From: Sphingomonas aracearum
Lineage (GTDB): Bacteria; Pseudomonadota; Alphaproteobacteria; Sphingomonadales; Sphingomonadaceae
Length of the DNA stretch: 64,000 bases
Assembly (NCBI RefSeq): GCF_003345355.1
Contig: NZ_QQNB01000002.1
Coordinates: 930,001-994,000 of the forward strand
Direction of reading: 5' to 3'
The notes under the pieces were generated by a model. It was not told the DNA's origin, did not search any database, and saw only the letters and a program-made list of their open reading frames with translations. A program made the position numbers and the translations under genes. Positions 34,045-42,966 of this stretch are shown piece by piece (positions within the stretch are counted from its first letter, which is position 1; the number at the start of each line of letters is the position of its first letter).

Positions 34045-35775
34045 TTACTGAAGCAGCTTCAGCACGCCCTGCGAGGTCTGGTTCGCCTGGGCGAGCATCG
34101 CGGTGGATGCCTGGCTCAGGATCTGCGCCTTGGCGAGCGCGGTCGTCTCGGCCGAGAAGTCGGCGTCCTCGATGCGGCTGCGCGCCTCGTCCAGGTTGGT
34201 GGAGGTGGTGGTCAGGTTGTTGACCGTCACTTCCAGGCGGTTCTGGATGGCACCCAGGTCACCGCGGGCCGACGAGATCTTGTCCAGCGCGGCGTCGATC
34301 TTCGACAGCGCGGCCGAGGCCGAGGACTGCGACGTGATGTCCAGGCCCTGTTCCATGTTCGCCGTGCCGCCCTGCGTGGCAAGGCCCAGCTTGGAGACAT
34401 CGGTGCCTTCGAGGCGCACGGGCGAGCCGTCGGTGGAAGCCAGCGTGATGCGACCAGCGGCATCGACCGTGGCGCTCACCTTGGTTTCGTCCGAAAGCTT
34501 GTTGATCGCCTCAGCCATCTGATCCGCGGTCAGCTTGCCGGTGGTCAGATCGGTGGTTCCGTCGGTTCCCTTGCCGGTGGTTGCCCCGATGGTCACGCCG
34601 TTGATCTTCAGGTTGCCTGCGGTGATCGCATCGGCGGCCGTCACGGTCGTGCCCGAGAAGGTCGAACCATCGCTCATGTTCAGGCCGAACTTCTTCACGG
34701 CCGCACGATCCACGTCGTCAACCCCGGTCGCGGCGGCGGTATCGGCGTCGCCATCGTCCGGCGTGAAATCGGTCACGCCGACCTCGATGTTCTTGCCGTC
34801 CGCACGCATCAGCGAGACAAAGCCCTGCTGCGCGCCAACTGGCGCACCGGTCAAGCCGGTTACCGAGATGTCCGCACCGGTGCTGTTCGAGAACGTGATG
34901 GTCTTGTCGTCGTTCAGCGTGGCGGTGACGCCCAGCGTGTCGCTGTTGCGGTTGATGTTGGCGACCAATTCGTCGACCGAGCTCGCCCCGCCGATGCTCG
35001 TTCCGTTCACCGTCACCGAACCGGCAGTGAAGGTTTCGGCGGTGATCTTGCCGGTGGTCACGTTGTTGGACGCCTTGGCGGTCACGCCCGTCTTGTCGCT
35101 GTTGGCGTTGATCGCATCGGCGAGCACCTTGGCAGCGTCGTCAGTGGTGGCAGTGACGTTGCTGCCTACGGCGCTGACGCCATTGAACTGCACCTGGCCG
35201 GCCGTGATGCCCCCGGACAGATCAACGCGGCCGGTAGTCAGCTGACCCGCTGCACCGCCGGAGCTCAGGCCCAGCGACGCCGTCGACATGCTGGACATGT
35301 TGAGCTTCACGGTTTCGCCGGCATTGGTGCCGGTCTGCAGCGTCAGCGACTTGGTGGAGCCGTCGAGCAGGTTCACGCCGTTGAAGTTGGTGTTCTTCGA
35401 GATCTCGTTGATCTGACCCAGCAGCTGGTCCGTTTCCGCCTGCAGCGCCTTGCGCTCGGAGGCGCCCAGCGTGCCGTTGGCCGACTGCGTCGCCAGTTCC
35501 TTCATGCGGCTCAGCATGTTGGTGACTTCGCCCAGCGCGCCTTCCGCGGTCTGCGTCAGCGAGATGCCGTCATTGGCGTTGCGCACGGCAACGGCCATGG
35601 ACTTCACCTGGCTGGACATGCGGCTGGCGATGGCGAGGCCGGCGGCGTCGTCCTTGGCCGAGTTGATGCGCTTGCCGGTCGACAGGCGCTCCATGGCGGT
35701 CGACAGCGACTTGGAGGCGCTGCTCGACGCAGTCGCCGCCTTCAGCGCCGAGACGTTGGTGTTGATAACAGTCAT
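34045..35775 (-). CDS. fliC: Flagellin FliC with flagellin_IN repeats
   Basis: The protein has 576 residues. The D0/D1 ends are clear: [20 protein letters not shown] with [22 protein letters not shown] at the N terminus, and LVKLLQ-type end ([13 protein letters not shown]) at the C terminus. The central 270 residues contain about three degenerate flagellin_IN modules, recognisable by AGxVxxNGxxI and INxxSDxTGVTA-like words. It is larger than the 270-300 residue flagellins of many alphaproteobacteria. It is the only flagellin gene here. Transcribed from a sigma-28 promoter and followed by an intrinsic terminator. Confidence 0.96.
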   Translation of the reverse strand: MTVINTNVSALKAATASSSASKSLSTAMERLSTGKRINSAKDDAAGLAIASRMSSQVKSMAVAVRNANDGISLTQTAEGALGEVTNMLSRMKELATQSANGTLGASERKALQAETDQLLGQINEISKNTNFNGVNLLDGSTKSLTLQTGTNAGETVKLNMSSMSTASLGLSSGGAAGQLTTGRVDLSGGITAGQVQFNGVSAVGSNVTATTDDAAKVLADAINANSDKTGVTAKASNNVTTGKITAETFTAGSVTVNGTSIGGASSVDELVANINRNSDTLGVTATLNDDKTITFSNSTGADISVTGLTGAPVGAQQGFVSLMRADGKNIEVGVTDFTPDDGDADTAAATGVDDVDRAAVKKFGLNMSDGSTFSGTTVTAADAITAGNLKINGVTIGATTGKGTDGTTDLTTGKLTADQMAEAINKLSDETKVSATVDAAGRITLASTDGSPVRLEGTDVSKLGLATQGGTANMEQGLDITSQSSASAALSKIDAALDKISSARGDLGAIQNRLEVTVNNLTTTSTNLDEARSRIEDADFSAETTALAKAQILSQASTAMLAQANQTSQGVLKLLQ

Positions 35776-35847
35776 GTGTCCGATCTCCGTAAAGGATCCG
35801 ACGATCCGCCGCCCCCCATCAGCGAAAGAGCAGAGCCGTCAGGGCAG

Positions 35848-35874
35848 GTAACGGCCGGACGGCCCGGAGCTTTA
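35848..35874 (-). promoter_or_regulatory. Sigma-28 promoter of fliC
   Basis: On the minus strand: TAAAGCTC, 11 bases, GCCGTTAC. Same architecture as those of flgM and fliD. The start point near 35840 leaves a leader of about 65 bases, in line with many flagellin genes. Confidence 0.88.
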
Positions 35875-35960
35875 GCGGCTTTTTGCGCCCCGCCCCGGTG
35901 CATTCCTCGCGCGCGCGATGCGGGCAAAAGGAGCACGCGCGCGACGCAGGCGGAAATATC

Positions 35961-35974
35961 TTGCCGACCGGCAA
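35961..35974. promoter_or_regulatory. TTGCCG/CGGCAA palindrome upstream of flbD
   Basis: TTGCCGACCGGCAA is a perfect inverted repeat of six bases with a 2-base spacer, made of the same half-site as the enhancer cluster at 26703-26764. It sits 61 bases before the flbD ATG, next to a CtrA-like box. It may let FlbD control its own gene. Confidence 0.55.
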
Positions 35975-35979
35975 CGTGT

Positions 35980-35995
35980 TTAACGGGTCGTTTAC
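35980..35995 (+). promoter_or_regulatory. CtrA-like box in the flbD promoter
   Basis: TTAA-CGGGTCG-TTTAC matches the CtrA consensus TTAA-N7-TTAAC at eight of nine positions. It is 40 bases before the flbD start, where CtrA sites overlap the -35 region of class II flagellar promoters in Caulobacter. The assignment is based on the motif and on gene identity only. Confidence 0.55.
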
Positions 35996-36034
35996 CAACT
36001 CCCGCGCATCAGGCTCCCACACCAGGGGGGTTTC

Positions 36035-37305
<1,271 letters not shown>

Positions 37306-37309
<4 letters not shown>

Positions 37310-37677
37310 GCGTTTCCGCAGTTGGTGGCGGCGGCATGGGGATCGACCGCATCCTCCAGATGCGCCAGCAGATCCTGGAGCGGAACGAGGCGCTGTCCCG
37401 CGCCTCCGCGAATCCCGCCCCCGTTTCCGCGCCGCAAGGCACGGGTCAGGCCCAGCCGACCAGCTTCGCCGCCAGCCTCGAACAGGCGCTGCAAGGCGTC
37501 AACGCGCAGCAGACCAAGGCCGGCGCCCTGTCGGAAAGCTACGAACGCGGCGAAACGATCGACATCGCCAAGGTGATGCTCGCTCGCCAGGAAGCCTCGG
37601 TAGGGTTCGAGGCCACGCTGCAAGTCCGCAACAAACTGTTGTCCGCCTACAAGGACATCATGAGCATGCCGGTGTAA
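37306..37677 (+). CDS. fliE: MS ring-rod junction protein FliE
   Basis: The protein has 123 residues. The C-terminal half has SFAASLEQALQGVNAQQTKAGALSESYERGETIDIAKVMLARQEA and VRNKLLSAYKDIMSMPV, diagnostic of FliE. The ATG overlaps the flbD stop, so regulator and basal-body genes are coupled. FliE joins the FliF ring to the FlgB rod. Confidence 0.95.
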
Positions 37678-37683
37678 CGCGCC

Positions 37684-39423
37684 ATGTCGAACGCTCTCAC
37701 GCCCACCACGCCGCCCGCTCTCCCGCAATTGCCGGAGAAGTTCGCCAATCCCCTGCGCCAGATCCAGGCCGTGTTCGCGCAGCCGGCGGTTCGCCGCGCG
37801 CTGCCCATGGTCATGCTCGTCGGCCTCGTCGCCGCCGCGGCGCTTGCGTGGATGGCGTTTTCGACACCGCCGCAGAAGACCCTGTTCGCCGAACTGGCGG
37901 ACGCCGACAAGGCGAGCGTCACCCAGGCGCTGACCGCGGCCGGGATCACGTCGCACATCGACAATGGCACCGGCGCGCTCACCGTCAACGACGAGGATTA
38001 TTCCAAGGCCCGCATGCTGCTCGCCAGCCAGGGCCTGCCCAAGGCGACGCCCGCCGGCTACGCGATCCTCGACCAGCTGCCGATGGGCGTTTCCCGCGCG
38101 GTGGAAGGCGAGCGCCTGCGCCAGGCGCGCGAGAGCGAACTCGCCCGCTCGATCGAGGAGATCGACACCGTGGCGGAGGCGCGCGTCCATCTCGCCACGC
38201 CGGAGGCCTCCGTGTTCGTGCGCGACAATGCCGCGCCCTCGGCCAGTGTCATCGTCAAGCTCCAGCCCGGCCGCGCGCTCTCCGACGCGCAGGTCGCTTC
38301 CATCCGCAACCTCGTCGCCTCCTCGGTGCCGGGGATGAAGCCCGATGCCGTCACCATCGTCGACCAGATGGGCGGCCTGCTCACCAAGGGCGACGGCGAC
38401 AAGGGTGCGGACGGCAATGACGAGCGCCTGCGCCTGCAGCGCCAGATGGAGGACAAGTATCGCGAGCAGCTGAACCAGCTCCTCACCCCACTCGTCGGGG
38501 CGGGCAACTTCTCCGCCGAGATCCAGGCCGATATCGACCTCAACGAGACGCAGGCGACCAAGGAAACCTACGACAAGCAGGGTGCGCTGCGTGCCGAGCA
38601 GGGCCAGTGGACCCGGGACGGCGCGGGACAGCAGCCCGGCGGCATCCCCGGCGCGCTCAGCAACACCCCGCCGCCCGCCGCTACGGTGACCGCGCCCACG
38701 CCGCAGCCGGCGCCGGCCCCCGGCGCGGCTCCCGCGCCCGGCTCGCCCCAGGCCGCTGCCGGTGCGGTCGCCGGTGCCGTGACGGACGCGATGAAGCAGT
38801 CCGACCAGTACGCCCGCTCCTACGATCTCGGCAAGGAAGTGTCGGTCAGCCGCGTCGCGCCGGGCTCGGTGAAGCGCCTGTCGGTCGCCGTGCTGCTGCG
38901 CGATCCGGAAGGTGCCCGCCCACGCAGCCAGGCCGAGATCACGCAGATCACCAACCTCGTCCGCGCCGCGGTCGGCTTCGACCAGAACCGCAACGACAAT
39001 GTGACCGTTATCAGCCGCAAGTTCGCCGGCGCCTCGGACGACGGCGCCAAGGCCGCCTGGTACGACAATGCGTGGGTGCCGATGCTCGCCCGCAACCTGA
39101 CCGCGATCGTCATCGCCCTGCTCGTCCTCCTGCTCGGCGTGCGGCCGCTCGCCAAGGCGCTGCTGAAGAAGCGGGACGACGCGACGCCCAGGGCGCCTGC
39201 GCTCGGCGCGCCGATGGGCGGGGCTGCGACCGACGAGAACGGCGTGGTGCTCGACAACGATGGAACGGTGGTTGGCCCCGTCGATGGCCCGCCGGTCTCG
39301 ATCGACCAGCTGGTCGAGGCGCGCAACTTCGACGACCGGGTCGGCATGGTCCGCGGCTTCACCCGCGACAATCCCGCCCGCGCCGCGCTCGCCGTGCGCG
39401 ACATGATCGCGGAGGGCCGCTGA
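37684..39423 (+). CDS. fliF: Flagellar MS-ring protein FliF
   Basis: The protein has 579 residues with two membrane helices, near 38-58 (LPMVMLVGLVAAAALAWMAF) and near 470 (LTAIVIALLVLLLGVRPLA). Between them are the ring-building motifs, including ARMLLASQGLPK and VARVHLATPEAS-type segments. The C-terminal ~30 residues (NFDDRVGMVRGFTRDNPARA) bind FliG. A Pro/Ala-rich insertion is near 330-365. It is the assembly base of the basal body. Confidence 0.97.
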   Translation: MSNALTPTTPPALPQLPEKFANPLRQIQAVFAQPAVRRALPMVMLVGLVAAAALAWMAFSTPPQKTLFAELADADKASVTQALTAAGITSHIDNGTGALTVNDEDYSKARMLLASQGLPKATPAGYAILDQLPMGVSRAVEGERLRQARESELARSIEEIDTVAEARVHLATPEASVFVRDNAAPSASVIVKLQPGRALSDAQVASIRNLVASSVPGMKPDAVTIVDQMGGLLTKGDGDKGADGNDERLRLQRQMEDKYREQLNQLLTPLVGAGNFSAEIQADIDLNETQATKETYDKQGALRAEQGQWTRDGAGQQPGGIPGALSNTPPPAATVTAPTPQPAPAPGAAPAPGSPQAAAGAVAGAVTDAMKQSDQYARSYDLGKEVSVSRVAPGSVKRLSVAVLLRDPEGARPRSQAEITQITNLVRAAVGFDQNRNDNVTVISRKFAGASDDGAKAAWYDNAWVPMLARNLTAIVIALLVLLLGVRPLAKALLKKRDDATPRAPALGAPMGGAATDENGVVLDNDGTVVGPVDGPPVSIDQLVEARNFDDRVGMVRGFTRDNPARAALAVRDMIAEGR

Positions 39424-39424
39424 A

Positions 39425-40438
39425 ATGGCCGCCGCCCCCGCGCGCTCCTATACCGGCGTGGAACGCGCCGCGGTGCTGATGATGCTGGTCGGCGAGGAGG
39501 AGGCCGCGGCCATCCTCCAGAAGCTCGATCCCGAGGAGGTGCGACAGCTCGGCGCGGCGATGTTCAAGGTCGCCGACGTGTCCGAGAATGAAGTCGCCGA
39601 AGTGCTCGACGATTTCACCGACCGCGCCCGCGAGCGCACCGGCGTGTCGTTCGACCCCAAGCCGAAGGTCGAGGCGGTGATGACCCGCGCGCTCGGCCAG
39701 GACAAGGCGGACAGCGTGCTGTCGCGCATCGTGCCGGCCGAGGACGCCTGCCAGATCGAGCTGCTCGACTGGCTGGACGCGACCGACATCGCCGCGATGA
39801 TCGAGAAAGAGCATCCGCAGATCGCCGCGGTGCTGATCGTCAATCTCGACCCCGCGGTCGCGGCGCAGGTGCTGGAACTGCTGCCGGAGGGCACGCAGCC
39901 GGAGATCCTCCACCGCATCGCCCGCCTGGGCCCGATCACCCCCGACGCGATGGACCTGCTCCGCTCCGTGCTGGCCAAGCGCGCCGGCTCCGGTCGCGGG
40001 CCTGCGCAGGGCATGACGCTGGGCGGCACGCGCGACGCGGCCAAGATCCTGTCGGCCGCGCGCAAGTCCACCGAGCAGCGCGTGATGCCCAAGCTGTTCA
40101 AGATCGACCGCGATGTGGCCAGGCAGATCGAGGAAGCGATGTTCGTCTTCGAGAACCTGCTGGAGCTCGACGACAAGAACCTGGGCACGCTGATCCGCAA
40201 CATCGACGGCGACATCCTGGTGCGGGCGCTGAAGGGCGTGGACGAGGCGGCGCGCAACCGCTTCCTCGGCTGCATGTCCGCCCGCGCCGCAGACGGCATC
40301 CGCGACGAGATGGAAAGCCGCGGGCCGATGAAGCTCAGCGAGGTGCTGGACGCGCAGAAGGTGGTCATCCAGATCGCGCGCGGCCTGGCCAAGGACGGCA
40401 CCATCATGATGGGCGGCGGCGAAGACGATTATGTCTGA
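39425..40438 (+). CDS. fliG: Flagellar motor switch protein FliG
   Basis: The protein has 337 residues with the three FliG domains. RAAVLMMLVGEEEAAAILQKL is in the N-terminal FliF-binding part, EHPQIAAVLIVNLDPAVAAQVLELLPE in the middle domain. The C-terminal torque domain has FVFENLLELDDKNLGTLIRNID and ALKGVDEAARNRFLGCMSARAA. It converts stator force to rotation. Starts two bases after fliF. Confidence 0.97.
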   Translation: MAAAPARSYTGVERAAVLMMLVGEEEAAAILQKLDPEEVRQLGAAMFKVADVSENEVAEVLDDFTDRARERTGVSFDPKPKVEAVMTRALGQDKADSVLSRIVPAEDACQIELLDWLDATDIAAMIEKEHPQIAAVLIVNLDPAVAAQVLELLPEGTQPEILHRIARLGPITPDAMDLLRSVLAKRAGSGRGPAQGMTLGGTRDAAKILSAARKSTEQRVMPKLFKIDRDVARQIEEAMFVFENLLELDDKNLGTLIRNIDGDILVRALKGVDEAARNRFLGCMSARAADGIRDEMESRGPMKLSEVLDAQKVVIQIARGLAKDGTIMMGGGEDDYV

Positions 40439-41183
40439 TTTCGTTGCCGGCTTCTCCGCGCGCGCCGATGCCGCGGCGCAGGCGCTCACCCAGGCGTTCG
40501 CGCTCCCGACCGAAGGATTTGCGGCGGCCGATGTGCGCATCCGTGCCGGTGCTCGGCCGAGCGGTCCGGTTTCCTTTGCGCCGCAGCCGGTGGGGCCGAA
40601 GCATTTCGCTCCCGCCGATCGCGAGGCCGATCCGGTGGAGGGGTGGAACCCCACCGATCCGGAGCGCGCGACCGAGTTCACCGATCCGATCGCCACTGCT
40701 CGTGCGGAGGGTTTCGCCGAGGGCGTCGCCGCCGCGCTCGCCGATCGTGCGGCGGTGGATGCCGAACACGCCCGCGACCGCGCGCTGCTCGACGGCCTCG
40801 CCAAGGCACTCGGCACCGATGCGCGGATTGATCGCGAGGGACTGGCCAAGGGCCTGCGCCAGACGGTGCTCTACCTCGTCACCCGCCTGGTCGGCGAAGT
40901 CGGCGTATCGGGCGACCTCCTGGCCGGCCGCATCGACGCCGCGACCGAGCTGCTCGCCGACCATGCCGAATCCGCCCTGCTCCGGGTCCACCCGGACGAT
41001 GTCGCGCTGCTCGAGGGCAAGCTGCCCGCGACGCTGTTCGCCGCCGGCGACCCGCATGTCGCGCGCGGCAGCTTCGTGCTGGAGTCCGCCTCCACCATCG
41101 TCGAGGACGGTCCGGACATGTGGCTGGAACAGCTCGCCCACGCGATCGACCGCGTGGCGCTGCCGCAAGCAATGCCGCGATGA
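40431..41183 (+). CDS. fliH: Flagellar export ATPase regulator FliH
   Basis: The protein has 250 residues and low conservation, as expected for FliH. ARAEGFAEGVAAALADRAAV resembles the glycine/alanine-spaced helix of the family. The C-terminal half (about 110-240) has LYLVTRLVGEVGVSGDLLAGRI and VHPDDVALLEGKLP, which match FliH/HrpE. It binds and restrains FliI. Overlaps fliG by eight bases and fliI by four. Confidence 0.85.
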   Translation: MSDFVAGFSARADAAAQALTQAFALPTEGFAAADVRIRAGARPSGPVSFAPQPVGPKHFAPADREADPVEGWNPTDPERATEFTDPIATARAEGFAEGVAAALADRAAVDAEHARDRALLDGLAKALGTDARIDREGLAKGLRQTVLYLVTRLVGEVGVSGDLLAGRIDAATELLADHAESALLRVHPDDVALLEGKLPATLFAAGDPHVARGSFVLESASTIVEDGPDMWLEQLAHAIDRVALPQAMPR

Positions 41184-42520
41184 AGGCAGCTTCCATGATG
41201 ACCGACTTCGCCGACAGCTATCTCGGTGCGCTCGAAAGCCTGGACTTCGCGCCCAGGCCGAAGATTTCCGGCCGGCTGTCCTCCTTTGACGGCCTGCTGA
41301 TGGAAGCGGTCGGCCTGTCGCTGCCGGTGGGCACCGTCTGCCGGGTGGGCGCCGTCAACGGTAGCGTCGAGGCCGAGGTGATCGGCTTCCGCAGCGGCCG
41401 TACCATCCTGATGAACCTGGGCGGCCCTGCTCCGCTGCTGCCCGACGCCCCCGTCCGTCCGGTCGGCGCGCCCGGCGAGGCGGAGGTCGGCGCGGCGATG
41501 CTCGGCCGCGTGGTCGATGGCGCGGGCAAGCCGATCGACGGACTGGGGCCGATCCGCGGCGCCGGGCACTGGCCGCTCGCCGGCAAGCTCCAGTCCCCCC
41601 TCGATCGCGGGCGCGTGCTGGAGCCGCTCGACACCGGCGTGCGCGCGATCAACGGCCTGCTCACGGTCGGCCAGGGGCAGCGCATCGGCATCATGGCGGG
41701 CTCGGGCGTCGGCAAGTCGGTGCTGCTCGGCATGATCGTGCGTGCCGCCGAAGCCGACGTGATCGTGATCGGCCTGATCGGCGAGCGGTCGCGCGAAGTT
41801 GCCGACTTTCTCGAAACCAAGGTGGCGGGCGAGGCGCGGAAACGCTCCGTCATTGTTGCGGTCCCGGCCAATCATTCCCCCGTGCTGCGCATCCGCGGCG
41901 CGCTGCGGGCGACCGCCATTGCCGAGGCCTTTCGCAACGAAGGCAAGAAGGTGCTGCTCATCATGGACTCGCTCACCCGCGTCGCGCATGCCGGGCGCGA
42001 GATCGGGCTGGCGCTCGGCGAGCCGGCATCGGCGCGCGGCTATCCGCCATCGGCCATCGCCATGCTGCCCAATATCATCGAGCGTGCCGGCGTGGACGTG
42101 AACACCGGCGGCTCGATCACCGCGATCTACACCGTGCTGGCGGACGGCGACGACGGCAACGACCCCGTGGTCGACAGCGCGCGCTCGATCCTGGACGGCC
42201 ATATCGTGCTGAACCGCCATCTGGCCGAGCGCGGCGTCTATCCCGCGATCGATGTCGGCCCCTCGGTCAGCCGCGTGATGAGCGACATCGTGCCCAAGGA
42301 GCACGCCCGTGCCGCGCAGACGCTGCGGCGGCATCTCGCCACCTATGAGGAAAACCGCGATCTCGTGCTGATGGGCGCCTATCGCGCCGGGGCCGATCCC
42401 GCGATCGACGCCGCCATGGCCTGCCACCCGGCGATCATGGAGTTCGTGAAGCAGGCGCCCGACGAGCGCGTCTCGCTTGCCGACTCCGTTGCCGAGCTGA
42501 CCGGCGTGTTCGGTGGATAA
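41180..42520 (+). CDS. fliI: Flagellum-specific ATPase FliI
   Basis: The protein has 446 residues from the ATG at 41180, whose ATGA overlaps the fliH stop; ATGs at 41195 and 41198 are possible. Walker A is GSGVGKSVLLG near residue 173. VIVIGLIGERSREVADFLE, LLIMDSLTRVAHAGREIGLALGE and GGSITAIYTVLADGDD are F1/FliI blocks. It energises export with FliH and FliJ. Confidence 0.96.
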   Translation: MKAASMMTDFADSYLGALESLDFAPRPKISGRLSSFDGLLMEAVGLSLPVGTVCRVGAVNGSVEAEVIGFRSGRTILMNLGGPAPLLPDAPVRPVGAPGEAEVGAAMLGRVVDGAGKPIDGLGPIRGAGHWPLAGKLQSPLDRGRVLEPLDTGVRAINGLLTVGQGQRIGIMAGSGVGKSVLLGMIVRAAEADVIVIGLIGERSREVADFLETKVAGEARKRSVIVAVPANHSPVLRIRGALRATAIAEAFRNEGKKVLLIMDSLTRVAHAGREIGLALGEPASARGYPPSAIAMLPNIIERAGVDVNTGGSITAIYTVLADGDDGNDPVVDSARSILDGHIVLNRHLAERGVYPAIDVGPSVSRVMSDIVPKEHARAAQTLRRHLATYEENRDLVLMGAYRAGADPAIDAAMACHPAIMEFVKQAPDERVSLADSVAELTGVFGG

Positions 42521-42932
42521 GAAGCAGCTCGACCGCATCCTGCGCGTCCGCACGCTGCAACTCGGCCTCGCCCAAGCCGAGGAAGCGCGCGCCAATGCGC
42601 AGCACTCCAGCGAACAGGCGCTGCGCGATCGTATCGCCGCGCTGGCCGCCAACGTCTCGCCGGTGCCGGATGCCCGCGCGGACGGCCTGTCGCTGATCGC
42701 CGCCGCGCACTTCCGCCAGCGCCTCCACCAATCCGCCGTCGCCGCCGACAACCGCGTGCGCCAGGCGGAAGCGGGCATGGTTCGCGCCTCCGCCGCCACC
42801 CGCGAGGCAAAGCGCGACCAGACCGCGATCGAGAAGCTTCTCTCCCGCGCCGAGAAGGACGCGGTGCTCGCCGAGATGCGCAAGCTTGAGGACGCGCCAC
42901 CCACCCGCAAGATCCGGCACGATCCTTGCTGA
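42513..42932 (+). CDS. fliJ: Flagellar export protein FliJ
   Basis: The protein has 139 residues from a GTG at 42513 that overlaps the fliI end. It is a long coiled coil (LDRILRVRTLQLGLAQAEEARA and further Ala/Arg/Glu-rich heptads) as in FliJ. It links FliI to FlhA. Its last codons overlap a sigma-54-like promoter for fliK. Confidence 0.85.
   Translation: MDKKQLDRILRVRTLQLGLAQAEEARANAQHSSEQALRDRIAALAANVSPVPDARADGLSLIAAAHFRQRLHQSAVAADNRVRQAEAGMVRASAATREAKRDQTAIEKLLSRAEKDAVLAEMRKLEDAPPTRKIRHDPC
42915..42930 (+). promoter_or_regulatory. Sigma-54-like promoter of fliK inside fliJ
   Basis: CGGCACGATCCTTGCT differs from TGGCACG-N4-TTGCW only in the first base. It lies at the very end of fliJ, and the start point near 42942 would leave about 25 bases of leader before fliK. 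This is the same promoter-to-ATG distance as for flgB and the SLT gene. Confidence 0.7.
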
Positions 42933-42966
42933 ATGCCCGGAGGGCGCCTTGCGCCCAGGGGGAACC

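Noticed and set aside
35949..35966. Sigma-54 promoter before flbD (GG…TTGC around 35952-35964)
   Set aside because: The distance between GG and GC is one base too short, and the TTGCCG belongs to a palindrome.
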